From Phycisphaeraceae bacterium (GTDB taxonomy: Bacteria; Planctomycetota; Phycisphaerae; Phycisphaerales; Zrk34): a stretch of 53,257 nt of DNA. The notes under the pieces are model-generated. The model saw only the letters and a list, made by a program, of their open reading frames with translations. It had not been told where the DNA came from and did not search any database. Made by a program: the position numbers and the translations under genes. Location: contig JANQQT010000103.1 in the NCBI GenBank assembly GCA_028284925.1, positions 1-53,257 of the forward strand. Direction: 5' to 3'. Shown here piece by piece: positions 17,094 through 26,700 of the stretch (position 1 is its first letter; every line of letters begins with the position of its first letter).

Positions 17094-17885
17094 ATGACAA
17101 GTAAAAAGATCTTACTCGGCCTTTCCGCAAGAAACTGCGTATGGTGGAAAGCTTTGTTGTGCTGTCTGATTGCGATGGGGGCGATGGGTTGCAGCGGTGG
17201 AGAAAAGAATATTCAACCGACGGAGATACGGAGTCCTTATGCCTATGAGAAGGTATGGGCGGTTGCCCCGTTTCGTAATGAATCGGGAACGTCTACAGCG
17301 GACGAAGTGAGGTTTGCGGAGCAGTTTTCGCAGAATCTCCAACAAGTGCGCGGGATTGGGGTGGTTCCCCTGAATCGTGTGATGAAGGCAATGGAAGCAC
17401 ATGGCCTGGCTTCGGTCCGGACAAGCAGTGAAGCGTTGACGTTGATGCATGCGTTGAATGTTGACGGTCTGGTTGTCGGGACGATTACGGCGTGGGATCC
17501 GTATCAGCCGCCCAGGATTGGCGGTTCTGTTCAGTTGTTCTCCCGCCGCGGTCGCCTGGAATCGATTGATCCGTTGTTGCTACGTCGAGCGGGGACTTCG
17601 ACGGCAGCTCCATTTGTTGAATCGGATCGTCCGGTTTCCCAAGTTACGGGCCATTTTGACTCGGCAAACGGAAGTGTCCTGACTGCACTTCAGTTTTATT
17701 CGACAGGTCGCACACCGAGCGATTCGGCCTCGGGTTGGCGGCGGTATTTGTTGAGTATGGATCTTTTTAGTGAATTTGTAAGTCACGCGTTGATGCGTCG
17801 ATTGTTTGACGCGGAGTGGCGACGCATGGCGGCTCGCCCGCCGGATGTTGTTCCGAGCGTCACGAGTGACTTACCTCGCCCCTAA
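17094..17885 (+). CDS. lipoprotein of unknown function
   Basis: I do not recognise the family with certainty. The product is 263 residues. Its signal peptide ends in the lipobox GAMGC. The body contains VWAVAPFRNESGT, a sentence typical of lipoproteins that resemble the nucleotide-fold part of CsgG/FlgO-type or GNA1162-type proteins, and a strand DGLVVGTITAWDPYQPPR that also fits that group. The C-terminal part is polar. The frame is open from 17031, but ATG 17094 has GGCAGG at six bases and starts just before the signal. It lies 100 bases downstream of the TolB-like gene and 51 bases before the next small gene, in what looks like one transcript. Confidence 0.65.
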   Translation: MTSKKILLGLSARNCVWWKALLCCLIAMGAMGCSGGEKNIQPTEIRSPYAYEKVWAVAPFRNESGTSTADEVRFAEQFSQNLQQVRGIGVVPLNRVMKAMEAHGLASVRTSSEALTLMHALNVDGLVVGTITAWDPYQPPRIGGSVQLFSRRGRLESIDPLLLRRAGTSTAAPFVESDRPVSQVTGHFDSANGSVLTALQFYSTGRTPSDSASGWRRYLLSMDLFSEFVSHALMRRLFDAEWRRMAARPPDVVPSVTSDLPRP

Positions 17886-17936
17886 CGTGGTCGTGGCCTG
17901 ATTCCGCCATGACGCGCGGATAAGGAACACGGCACG

Positions 17937-18170
17937 ATGAGTAACGAATCAAAGAACAAGCAGACAGATGAGAGTCAGCTGGTGCTGGTGAAGAAGTCGG
18001 ACCGTTGGGTATTTCGATACGGCCCCGGTGAAGAATCGGATGTGTTGCGTTGGCTTGCGGAAACAGCGCGTGACCCGACGAAGGACTTTGACTGGTTTGA
18101 TGCGGCGGTACTGTCGCACCAGATGGGGGATCGGCTTCATGAACAACTGAAGAACATGATGCCGCAATAA
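17937..18170 (+). CDS. small conserved-looking cytoplasmic protein, unknown function
   Basis: A 77-residue soluble protein without signal or membrane segment. Its core VLVKKSDRWVFRYGPGEES and the helix LRWLAETARDP look like a folded domain, not random translation. AAGGA precedes the ATG. It is tightly placed between a lipoprotein gene and the Xer recombinase gene on the same strand. I cannot assign a function. Confidence 0.7.
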   Translation: MSNESKNKQTDESQLVLVKKSDRWVFRYGPGEESDVLRWLAETARDPTKDFDWFDAAVLSHQMGDRLHEQLKNMMPQ

Positions 18171-18235
18171 GGGTGTGACCGAAGAAATAAGAGATAAGCG
18201 AGAAAAAGACGAACCACCCAAGATGGAGCAGACGC

Positions 18236-19237
18236 ATGGATATGCCAATTGTAAATCAGTTTTTAGACTACTTAAAGCTCGAACGCCATTTCAGTCCATT
18301 TACGGCGCGATGCTATGGGGCGGACTTAAGGCAATATACGGAATTCCTGACTGATGAGAACGAACCAACGGGAACGGGTGCGGAGAATTCAAGCGAAGGG
18401 GGAAGCCCGATTACGACGGCGCCGCCATCGGCCATAGATCAGATTACAGAAGCGATGGTTGCCGCGGACACGCTGTTGATTCGTCGTTTCCTGGCCTATC
18501 TGGATCAGTTTGAGTACTCTTCGGCAACCATGGCGCGGAAGATCGCAACGCTACGTAGTTTTTATAAATTCCTGCATCGTCGCGGCCTTGTTCAGGCGAA
18601 CCCGATGCTCATGATCCGCACGCCGAAACAGGCAAAAAGATTGCCCAAGGCGATTACGGTGGAGCAGGTGGAACGCCTTCTTTGTACGCCCAATGACAAT
18701 GTGACGCTTGGGGCGCGGGATCGTGCGATTCTGGAAACATTGTATTCGACGGGTGTTCGTGTGAGTGAATTGGTTGACCTGGATCGACAGCATCTTGATG
18801 AGCTTGGTGAGACGCTGGTGATTCGGGGCAAGGGGAAAAAGGAGCGTATTGTGCCGCTGGGGTCGCACGCTTTGAACGCGATTAATCATTACTTGACGAT
18901 GCTGGATGGGGATCGTCATTTTGCGAAAGTCCGTGAGAAGTTTGAACAGGGTGAGATGGTTCCTCTGTTTGTGAATAAATCGGGCGGCCGACTTTCGAGC
19001 CGGTCAGTCAGACGAAAACTGGATAAGTATCTGGAAGAGTCGGGTCTGGACCCGACCATCAGCCCGCATACATTACGTCATAGTTTTGCGACGCATCTCT
19101 TGGACAATGGAGCGGACCTGAGAAGTGTGCAGGAATTGCTGGGACACCAAAGCTTGAGTACGACGCAGGTGTATACACACTTGACGTCTCAGCGTATGCG
19201 TGAGGCTTATGACCAAGCTCATCCTCGGGCATCGTAG
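18236..19237 (+). CDS. xerC: XerC/XerD-type tyrosine recombinase
   Basis: This site-specific recombinase would resolve chromosome dimers at a dif site. The 333-residue protein has the N-terminal core-binding domain (FLDYLKLERHFSPFTARCY) and the catalytic domain with Arg in TGVRVSELVDLD, the HTLRHSFATHLLDNGADL box, the LGHQSLSTT His, and the nucleophile Tyr in TQVYTHLT. The ending YDQAHPRA favours XerC over XerD. An acidic, Gly/Ser-rich insert of about 30 residues lies after residue 40, making it longer than the usual 300. GGAG is seven bases before the ATG. It is the last gene before the terminator at 19267. The XerC versus XerD label is not certain. Confidence 0.88.
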   Translation: MDMPIVNQFLDYLKLERHFSPFTARCYGADLRQYTEFLTDENEPTGTGAENSSEGGSPITTAPPSAIDQITEAMVAADTLLIRRFLAYLDQFEYSSATMARKIATLRSFYKFLHRRGLVQANPMLMIRTPKQAKRLPKAITVEQVERLLCTPNDNVTLGARDRAILETLYSTGVRVSELVDLDRQHLDELGETLVIRGKGKKERIVPLGSHALNAINHYLTMLDGDRHFAKVREKFEQGEMVPLFVNKSGGRLSSRSVRRKLDKYLEESGLDPTISPHTLRHSFATHLLDNGADLRSVQELLGHQSLSTTQVYTHLTSQRMREAYDQAHPRAS

Positions 19238-19266
19238 AGTAAGTCCTAAGAAAAGGCCTTTAAATG

Positions 19267-19304
19267 AAAAGCCCGCAGCACTTATCATGCTCCGGGCTTT
19301 TTTT
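19267..19304 (+). terminator. intrinsic terminator after xerC
   Basis: AAAAGCCCG-C-AGCA, a 7-base loop, then TGCT-C-CGGGCTTTT forms a long stem with one mismatch, followed by a T run to 19304. It ends the plus-strand run 15761-19237. Confidence 0.85.
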
Positions 19305-19362
19305 GTTTGCATATCCCCAGTCGGCTCTTCACAAAGCCAAATGTATCGTCGACGCCGGCAGG

Positions 19363-19554
19363 TTAGGAGCCGGAATTCGCGGCAGGCTCTTCAGGTTTCT
19401 GTTTGGGAGCAGGTGGTTCAACCTGATCGGGAATGCGAACATTTGTTCCGCATCCGGCACATCTGACGGTCTTACCGCGAGCCTTACCCGGAACGGCAAG
19501 AATGCGTCTGCATTGCAGATTTGGACACATGATTCGTACGACGGATTCTGACAT
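19363..19554 (-). CDS. small zinc-ribbon protein
   Basis: A 63-residue protein with two cysteine pairs, CPNLQC and CAGC, separated by a basic stretch (RRILAVPGKARGKTVR), the pattern of a zinc ribbon. The C-terminal third is Pro/Glu/Lys-rich and probably disordered. The start at 19554 has AGGAG seven bases upstream; an adjacent ATG at 19557 is equally in frame. The gene stands alone between two terminators. Planctomycetes carry many such short zinc-ribbon proteins; function unknown. Confidence 0.65.
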   Translation of the reverse strand: MSESVVRIMCPNLQCRRILAVPGKARGKTVRCAGCGTNVRIPDQVEPPAPKQKPEEPAANSGS

Positions 19555-19645
19555 CATCAAACTCCTGTTCACTTCCCAGTCCCCGTCTGGTATCGAACGG
19601 ATTGTTTGATCACTTGATGGTCGATGTTGAATGTATGTTTATGGA

Positions 19646-19680
19646 GTAAAAACGCCTGATATGGCGTGATATCAGGCGTT
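19646..19680 (-). terminator. intrinsic terminator for the 19747-21432 gene
   Basis: On the minus strand a perfect 12-pair stem (AACGCCTGATAT / ATATCAGGCGTT, 6-base loop) is followed by a T run. It lies 67 bases after the stop of the TPR gene. Confidence 0.8.
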
Positions 19681-19746
19681 GAAGTCGATGAGTTATAGGG
19701 CCAAGCACTGAGTTAAGGAGGACCGGACCTTCCCAAGCATGAATTG

Positions 19747-21432
19747 TTATTTGGACTTCCTCCAGATCTTCTCGATGACGGGGATGAGAAGGTCGTTAGG
19801 ATTTTGGCGTTTCATGACGCTGATACCAAAGGAAACAAGTTCCGGCCTACCCTGCTGGTAACCGAGATAGGCGATGAGAAGACCGGCATCGTTCCGGCTA
19901 GATTTGCTGAGTTGTTCCATGAGGTTTTGATTGATCTTGGTAAGACGCTCTACTTTCGGGAGCAGCGTGCTTGCATATCTTGCCGCCATGATTTCGGGAT
20001 GTTCCGAGATGACTTTTCTCAGATTTGTTCCGGCTGAGAGGTATAAGCCGGCGCCGAGCTGGGCATGCACAACCCCCATGCGAGCCATGGGATGCTTGGG
20101 CTTGGCTTTGAGCGCTTTGTCGTAAGCACTGACGGCGAGGAAGTATTCGCCTTTCTGAATCATTTTCTCGGCGTCTTCGATGGATTCATCGAATTCGCTA
20201 AGGCCACTGCCCACCATGGTTGTAACCGGTGGCAGATCGTAATTAATCTTTCCAATGAGTTCGTCAATTTGGGCCTGACGTTCCTTGCGTCGTTTCTCAT
20301 CAAGCTTTTTGCCTTGCTCCCTAAGCTTGGCCAGGTTTTCCTGGGTTTTCTGAAGGATGGATTTTTGAGGCTTTACCTTGGTATTGGCGTTGTCTTTATT
20401 CGGCGTGGTATTGCCGGGTTTGACTGGAGATTTTTCGTCCTCGCCGGACTTGGCGCGGATTTTTCTGAGGAGATCGTAGTAGACGTCTTCACCGGGCTTG
20501 GCGGAAATGGAACCTAAGGGACGGAGCAGCCCCCTTTCGAGGCTGTCGACGCGATAACCAATCTGGCGATCGACAGCGCGAGCATCGCTGGGCTGACCCG
20601 ATTTCCGGATGGCATCGCCGAGAACAAGTGTGGGTACGAGAAGCGCAGAGCGGAGATGTCGGTTTGAGGCAAGTTCAGCCTGGAACGCGTCTTTTTCCAT
20701 CGATTTATTGCCAATGACGGCGGCAGTATTAGGTTGTGAGTTTGCAAGAGCGTCGAGATAGGGATTGGAGACAAATCGTGTGGAGACGCCCGTCAGCGAG
20801 TTGACGGAGTGTTCCAGAATGCGGCCTGACTTATCCGAGGTAAGGGACAGGACGCGACCGAAGGTTTGTGGGAGTACCATGCGGTCCGACGTGGGGCGAT
20901 TCTGATCGGCAACAGATCGACGTGTGGCATCGCGATAGACGTTACCGGACATGCCGAAACGGTTGTACCCCACCAGGTTTCCACTGGTGTAACCGCTGCC
21001 GGACCTGAGGGAGAGTATGTTTGTTGAATAACCGCGTACACCCAGGCTGCCGATTCGGCCTCCGAGGGTGTCTCGCCCAATACCCGTGAGATTACCACGG
21101 AATTGTTGCGTGCGGACGACAGGGGGAATGGATGTCAGCTGAAATTGGTACGTGTCGTCGAAGGCCGTCCCATCAGAGAATTCGCCGGACGCACGGTAAC
21201 CGAGGAACCCGCGGAAACGATGCAGGCCCCCGACATTGCCGGTGACCACCGCGTCGGCATATCGACCATAGGTCTGGCGAGGGGTGGTGGGATTGTACCC
21301 TCCGCCACCGACTTGCGTATTTGCATCCAATAGTCGGCCATCGCCGAGGCGATATTGGGCGTCTGCGTGGTTGTTGGAGAAGAACAGCGTTGTCGCGAGA
21401 ATAAGTCCAATAAAATGAAGTTGCTTATGCAT
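19747..21432 (-). CDS. exported TPR-containing protein of unknown function
   Basis: The 561-residue product has a signal peptide cleaved after about residue 26 (HADAQYRL). Residues 27-200 are Gly/Arg/Thr/Tyr-rich with repeated Gly-Arg patterns, looking like an unstructured or beta-rich secreted region. A charged Lys/Glu coiled-coil segment lies near 355-400 (LREQGKKLDEKRRKERQAQI). TPR-like helices follow from about 425 (GEYFLAVSAYDKALKAKPKHPM). GGAAGG is seven bases before the ATG. I do not recognise the full-length family; TPR units suggest a scaffold in the periplasm. It stands alone with its own terminator. Confidence 0.75.
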   Translation of the reverse strand: MHKQLHFIGLILATTLFFSNNHADAQYRLGDGRLLDANTQVGGGGYNPTTPRQTYGRYADAVVTGNVGGLHRFRGFLGYRASGEFSDGTAFDDTYQFQLTSIPPVVRTQQFRGNLTGIGRDTLGGRIGSLGVRGYSTNILSLRSGSGYTSGNLVGYNRFGMSGNVYRDATRRSVADQNRPTSDRMVLPQTFGRVLSLTSDKSGRILEHSVNSLTGVSTRFVSNPYLDALANSQPNTAAVIGNKSMEKDAFQAELASNRHLRSALLVPTLVLGDAIRKSGQPSDARAVDRQIGYRVDSLERGLLRPLGSISAKPGEDVYYDLLRKIRAKSGEDEKSPVKPGNTTPNKDNANTKVKPQKSILQKTQENLAKLREQGKKLDEKRRKERQAQIDELIGKINYDLPPVTTMVGSGLSEFDESIEDAEKMIQKGEYFLAVSAYDKALKAKPKHPMARMGVVHAQLGAGLYLSAGTNLRKVISEHPEIMAARYASTLLPKVERLTKINQNLMEQLSKSSRNDAGLLIAYLGYQQGRPELVSFGISVMKRQNPNDLLIPVIEKIWRKSK

Positions 21433-21494
21433 CCTTATGCCTTCCTTCCATGTGCGGTATCGGCAATATTGGGTCTCCGCACCAGCATTTGACC

Positions 21495-21514
21495 TTCATC
21501 GTATATTCGATGAA
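21495..21514. promoter_or_regulatory. palindromic operator-like site upstream of the TPR gene
   Basis: TTCATCG-N6-CGATGAA is a perfect 7-base inverted repeat, 63 bases upstream of the TPR gene start, with an AT-rich centre. It has the size and spacing of a dimeric regulator site. Confidence 0.3.
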
Positions 21515-21597
21515 AGTGCGAGGCTCCTCCCGTAAATATTACGCGTGGATAGTGGCGACGTTCAATAAAAATGGGTTTTTACGAAGTTGCCGTGAGG

Positions 21598-22344
21598 TCA
21601 GGCGCTGCTGGTGAGTACCCGGTTGATAGGCCCGATGAGGTCGGGAACGACGCGTTCGGAGGCCAGTTGCTCGGCAAAGTGCCTGAGGGTGGCAAAATGC
21701 TCGACAAGGTCGTCGACGGAATCCACCGCCCCCATGCGTCGGATGGTGAGAAAAACGCTGAGGGGTTCGGTTCTGAACTTGTTGCGGCGAATCTGGCCAA
21801 CTGAGGTCGATGTTTTAACTTCAAAAAAGGCCTGTAGATCGCAGCGTTCGGAGAGGCTGATGCCAAAGATAGGCTGGACGTCGATGGGTTTATTGTTGTC
21901 GAGCGTGAGCAGGGATGCAAGGGGGGAATCGGCGAACAGGGCTTCGTAGACGACCTCGTGCTGATTGGCGTTGGTTTCGAAGTCGAAGCCGAACATGAGC
22001 TCGAGATAGTCGACGTCGAGGGGGCTGACCGAGAGGTAATAAGGTGCGAGTTTCAGGATAAGTTGGTGGAGGCTGTATGCAACATCGAGTGAATCGGGGT
22101 TGACGTATCCGCTGCGGACATTGTTATCGCGAAGAGCGAGCCATTGATAGGTGCCCTCGTGCCGACTGGATTCGAGAGCGAGTTCATCGGGGTACCTTCT
22201 GAACTTGCGCATATTGGGCTGATCATTGCGCACGCGGTCAAAGAGTTGTAGAACGGTTTCACGGTCCGCCGGGAGGTCCATTTTGACGGCGAGTTTATGA
22301 TTGATATAGAAATCGGTGCAAAGCGCTCCGAAACTGGTTGCCAT
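21598..22344 (-). CDS. conserved-looking protein of unknown function
   Basis: A 248-residue soluble protein beginning MATSFGALCTDFYINHKLAV. No signal peptide or membrane segment is present. It reads as one folded alpha/beta domain with a Tyr-rich middle (LAPYYLSVSPLDVDYLELMFGFDFE) and a later QAFFEVKTSTSVGQI, with a helical C-terminus ending in a His-containing helix. I do not recognise the family. AGGAAGAG precedes ATG 22344; the frame extends to 22416, but that extension is basic and has no site. It lies 132 bases after the second DUF1501 gene in the same direction. Confidence 0.7.
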   Translation of the reverse strand: MATSFGALCTDFYINHKLAVKMDLPADRETVLQLFDRVRNDQPNMRKFRRYPDELALESSRHEGTYQWLALRDNNVRSGYVNPDSLDVAYSLHQLILKLAPYYLSVSPLDVDYLELMFGFDFETNANQHEVVYEALFADSPLASLLTLDNNKPIDVQPIFGISLSERCDLQAFFEVKTSTSVGQIRRNKFRTEPLSVFLTIRRMGAVDSVDDLVEHFATLRHFAEQLASERVVPDLIGPINRVLTSSA

Positions 22345-22476
22345 GACTCTTCCTTTCCGCGAAGAACTTGCGCGGTGATGTCTTTTCCCAAGGAGTGCGA
22401 CCAATAGGTCACCCACTACGATTATATGATTGCTATGGACGATCGACCACCGAATTGAATCCGGAAGGACTGGTCG

Positions 22477-23775
22477 TCAAGTGAACAGGCGAACGACAGG
22501 TTTGCCCATGTCGGTTATGGGGACGGGACGGTCGCCATCATGGAGTTCTTTGGAGGGATTGAGGCCGAGTGTGGCTAATATTGTGGCGAATAGGTTAGGT
22601 ACGGGTACGGACTCCGACAGTATCTTCATGCCGAGGGCATCGGTTTGACCTACAACTGTGCCTGTCTTTAGGCCACCACCTGCCATGGCGACGGAGAATG
22701 CCTTGGAGTGGTGACCGCGACCGCCGCCACCGTCGAATCCGGCGGGCCGACCGAATTCGGTGGATATGACAATGAGTGTCTTATCCAACAGTTTATGTTT
22801 CTCGAGATCGAGGATGAGGGTGGAGACGGCGCGGTCGAGTTCATCGATAAGGAGGTGTTGGTTTTCGATGCCCTGATTGTGGACGTCCCAGCCCGTTCCG
22901 TTTTTGAAGTTGAGGTTGTTGGAGACTTCGATAAATTTGACACCGCGTTGGACGAGGCGGCGGGCGAGTAAGCAGCGTCGGCCGAATTCCTCGCCGTATG
23001 ATTGGCGTAGCGATTGGGGTTCCTTGTCGAGTTGAAAGACGTTCATGAATTTTGGGCCGGCGAGTTTGTATGCGCGTTGTGCGGTCTGGTCGTATTCGGC
23101 GATGACCTTGTCGCGTTTGTTCTTTTCGACGAAATCGCGACGGAGTTTTTGGAGAAGTCGGTCGCGGCGGTTTTGGCGGTCCTGTGAGATTTTCTTGGAT
23201 CGGGCGAGGGCGGCCGGGCCGGTTACGGTGTTGGTGAGGTAGAGGTAGCCGTGTTTGGCGCCGAGGAAGCCGGGGCCGCGTGTGAGGTTGGGGTATCCGA
23301 TGACGACGTAGGGGGGAATGGAGGCATCGCGGTCACCTTTTTCATGTGCGACGATGGAGCCGAGGGAAGGGTATTGAATGGTCCCGCTGGTTGGGCGACC
23401 GGTGTGCATACGGTTGGTGGCGGCGGCGTGTTCATCAATGACGTTGTGGTTGACGGTGCGGAAGAGTGTGAATCGGTCGAGGATGTTGGCGCACCGCGAA
23501 AGGTGTTTGCAGACCTTGACATTCTTGACGGCGGTACTAATGGCGGGGTAGTAGGAGCCGGGCGTACGTTTTTTGGGATTGCCGAGGCGCTTGGGATCCC
23601 ATGTGTCGATCTGTCCAGCGCCGCCGCCCAACCAGATGTGGATGCAATGTTCGGCTTTGCCGAGCGGAATTTTTGGTTTGGCGGCGAGGGATTGGTGTGG
23701 GAGCAGGGAGAGGCCTGTCGCAAGGCCAGCAGTGGCGGCAAGAACGGAACGGCGGGATAGGGTTTGGTCGTTCAT
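22477..23775 (-). CDS. DUF1501 family protein (second pair)
   Basis: The 432-residue protein starts with a twin-arginine type signal (SRRSVLAATAGLATGLSLLP). The body is DUF1501, a family with the alkaline phosphatase/sulfatase fold: HIWLGGGAGQIDTWDPK near the start, NHNVIDEHAAATNRMHTGRP in the middle, and ISTEFGRPAGFDGGGGRGHH with clustered His. Its substrate is unknown. It lies 22 bases after a LamG-DUF1549-DUF1553 gene, and such pairing is characteristic of planctomycetes. A tat-type export would fit a folded metal-containing enzyme. Confidence 0.92.
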   Translation of the reverse strand: MNDQTLSRRSVLAATAGLATGLSLLPHQSLAAKPKIPLGKAEHCIHIWLGGGAGQIDTWDPKRLGNPKKRTPGSYYPAISTAVKNVKVCKHLSRCANILDRFTLFRTVNHNVIDEHAAATNRMHTGRPTSGTIQYPSLGSIVAHEKGDRDASIPPYVVIGYPNLTRGPGFLGAKHGYLYLTNTVTGPAALARSKKISQDRQNRRDRLLQKLRRDFVEKNKRDKVIAEYDQTAQRAYKLAGPKFMNVFQLDKEPQSLRQSYGEEFGRRCLLARRLVQRGVKFIEVSNNLNFKNGTGWDVHNQGIENQHLLIDELDRAVSTLILDLEKHKLLDKTLIVISTEFGRPAGFDGGGGRGHHSKAFSVAMAGGGLKTGTVVGQTDALGMKILSESVPVPNLFATILATLGLNPSKELHDGDRPVPITDMGKPVVRLFT

Positions 23776-23797
23776 GGCGTTTCTCGGAGGGCTGGGG

Positions 23798-26700
23798 TCA
23801 GGGAATGAAGATGAATTCCGGTGAGTTGAGTAGCGCCCAGATCATGTCTTCTGCGCGTTGACACCAATCGGGATCGAGGCGTTGGGTCGGCGCGTCGCCT
23901 TCAGCGACGGAGCGTTCGATGGCAAGCTGGATGGCGTTAGCTTCGGGAGAGAGGTGGTTTGACCATGAGACGGCGGTGCGGTGATTGGGTTTGGCAGTGG
24001 GTGAGGATGAGGGTTTGCGCATGCGTTTGTCGAAACCATCGCGTAGGAGATTAGTGAAGAGTTTGAGTTCATCGGGGTTTGGTCTACGAGTGAGGATGCG
24101 GCGGTAGGTTGCTTCGATGAAGGCCTCGGGGGATTTCGCGTTTATGGCGAGTCTGGTGAACGCTGAGTCATCAGAAAGCCCTGAGATTCGACGCGTGACG
24201 ACGCTGTTGGCAATCATGGCGGGTTGCTGGATGGTGGGTGTTGTGTTCCGGACGGTGAGCGGGTTTTGTCGGGATTCACGCCAGCCAAAGGTCTTGAGAA
24301 CATCGGTGATGGTGCGTGCGCGCGGGAGCGATAGTGAGGGTCTGTCGCGTTCGTTGGAGAGGCTGGTAAACATCCATGCGCGGCGTGGTGTGCCAAGATT
24401 GATAAAGGCGGTGATGGGGCGACGACCTTCTCGGTCCATGGTCATGGGTTCGGAGTTGAAGGATTTGTCGGCAATCGCAAAGAGAGAGTCAACAACCTGT
24501 TCGGCAGAGAGGCGACGACGCACTGGGGAGGCGAAGGTGTGATGATTGGCCTGGCTGGGTAATGACCTAGATGCGTCTACACGACGTTGATAGGTATGGG
24601 AGTTAAGGATGAGGAATGAGATATGGTTGGCATCGTAACCGCTGGTGATGAATTCGCGGGCAAGATATTCGAGTAGTTTCGGGTGGGATGGTTTGGCGTC
24701 CTGCCAGTCGTCGACGGGTTCGACAAGGCCAATGCCCAGGTAGCGTCGCCAGATACGATTGACGAGGACCTTGGCGAAGCGTTTGTTTCGAGGCGAGGAA
24801 ATGAGCGCGGCGAGCTGCTCGCGGGTGTCTTTGGGGTTACGAAGCACACCATTGGGAAGGGATTCGACGGAGAGGTTGTATGTTTTGGCAAAAGGCCAGT
24901 CCGGTTTGATAGATTGGCCAGGCTTGACGGAGAGGGAGACGATCAGTCGATCGATTTCCTTGGGACTGAGTGGGATGGAACTGGTCTTGGGGATGGACTG
25001 GGGACTGCGTTTGAGCATTGCGGCGAGGTTGAACAGTTCTTTCTGGGTTGAGTCGTGGAAGGGGGCATCGTGACAGCGGGCACACTTCATTTCCAGACCA
25101 AGGAATGCCTGGCTGACGATGGCTGCTTTTGCGGCCATCGGGACATCGTTCTGGGTAGCCATGGAGAAACCGGCAGCACCGCCGAAATACTTTGAACCCT
25201 CCATCATGATGAGTTCGGTAACGAATCGATCCATGGGTTTGTTGTCACGGAGCGATTCGTAGATCCACCAGCGGAACGGACCAGTGTTGTTGAGCATGGG
25301 TTTGAGGATTCCCGGGTTTTCCGCGAGGACGTCCTGCCAGTAGGAGACCCAGTGGTCGGCGTGACGAGGGTCTTTAAGGAGTTGGCGAATGACCTGAGTT
25401 CGACGGGTCTGTTTGGGGTAGGTGAGGAATTGCTTGATGAGTTTGGGGGATGGGGTGAGGCCTATGGTGTCAAGTGGGACGCGTCTGAGAAAGGCAAGGT
25501 CACCGAGGGCGGGGGGGGGTTCGACTTTTGACGCGGCGAGTTTGTGGTTGATGTAGCGGTCGATGGTGTTGTGGGTGGCGGATTTGTAGGTAACGGGTGG
25601 AATGGCCAGCGTGGGCTGCTTGGCGATGAATTCCCTTGCCTGCTGATGGCGGGATTGCCAGTAGGAATTCTCGGCGATGGCGAGTTTAGTACGGCGATGT
25701 CTATTAAGCTTGGCGATGTGTTTGTCGTTGGATTGACGTATCTGCTTCCAACCAATTGGGGTCATGGGGATGCGATGGGATTTGAGGGGTGAGAGCAGGG
25801 TGAAGATTTGTTTGCCGCTCGCAATGCTGAGGGAAGTGAAACCGGGTTCTGCGCGTATACCTTTGCCACCGATGAAGAATTCAAGTTCGATGACATGTTT
25901 GTCACCTTTGGATTGGAATGTGGGTACTTTTTGGGCGTGGCCGGCGGGGAGAGGTTCAACACGGGGATCAACGGCATCCGGCGTATCCGGTACGGATTCA
26001 TGACCACTCGCGTTTTTGGAGGTAAAGCGTGTAGTGGTAATGAGTTTGCCATCGATGAATAGTCGGGCGCCGTTGATGGAACGAAGGAGAAGGCGGTGGT
26101 CGCCGGGCTGGAGATCGATGAGTGCGGTGGCGCGGATGAGGTAAGGATTGGAACGGTCGTCAATGACACCTTTGCTGTTGTACTTGTTGGGAATGGAGGT
26201 GAAGGCAAAGGCGGGTTGGTTGTAGGTACGAACGACACGGCCATTGAGCGGATTCCAGCGACGGTCGGCAACGTTTTCGAAAATCTGGACGCGGACGGTA
26301 TTGGCCGGAATGTTTGATTTGTTGATGATGCGGGGTCGGGGCTTGTGGACAAATCGTTTGGCGATGGTGGAGCGGGAGAGCGCCTTTCGGTAGATAGCGA
26401 CTTCGTCGATTTGGCCAATGAAGGAGCTTGCGGGGCTTCCGCCCATGGATGAGCCGATCCAGACCTGGTCATTGTCGACCACCGGTGCATTGTTGGTCTT
26501 ACCGCCCATATCCCACTTGCCTGAGACGGGACGGCCGTCGATGTAACCCATGATGCTGCTACCGTGGCCGAAACGGTAGGTAACGGCGATGTGGTGCCAA
26601 CCGGAGTTGGGAGCGATGAGAGAGGTTGACGTCCAGCGATGCCAATTGGCCGACGAGTCGGGCGCCCCCCTACCCCTCTGGTTGGTGGTGGTGTTCTTTT

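Noticed and set aside
23309..23318. Fifth copy of the C6TAC motif on the minus strand
   Set aside because: It ends in G rather than CC and encodes a Pro-Pro-Tyr in DUF1501, so it was not counted with the four identical copies.
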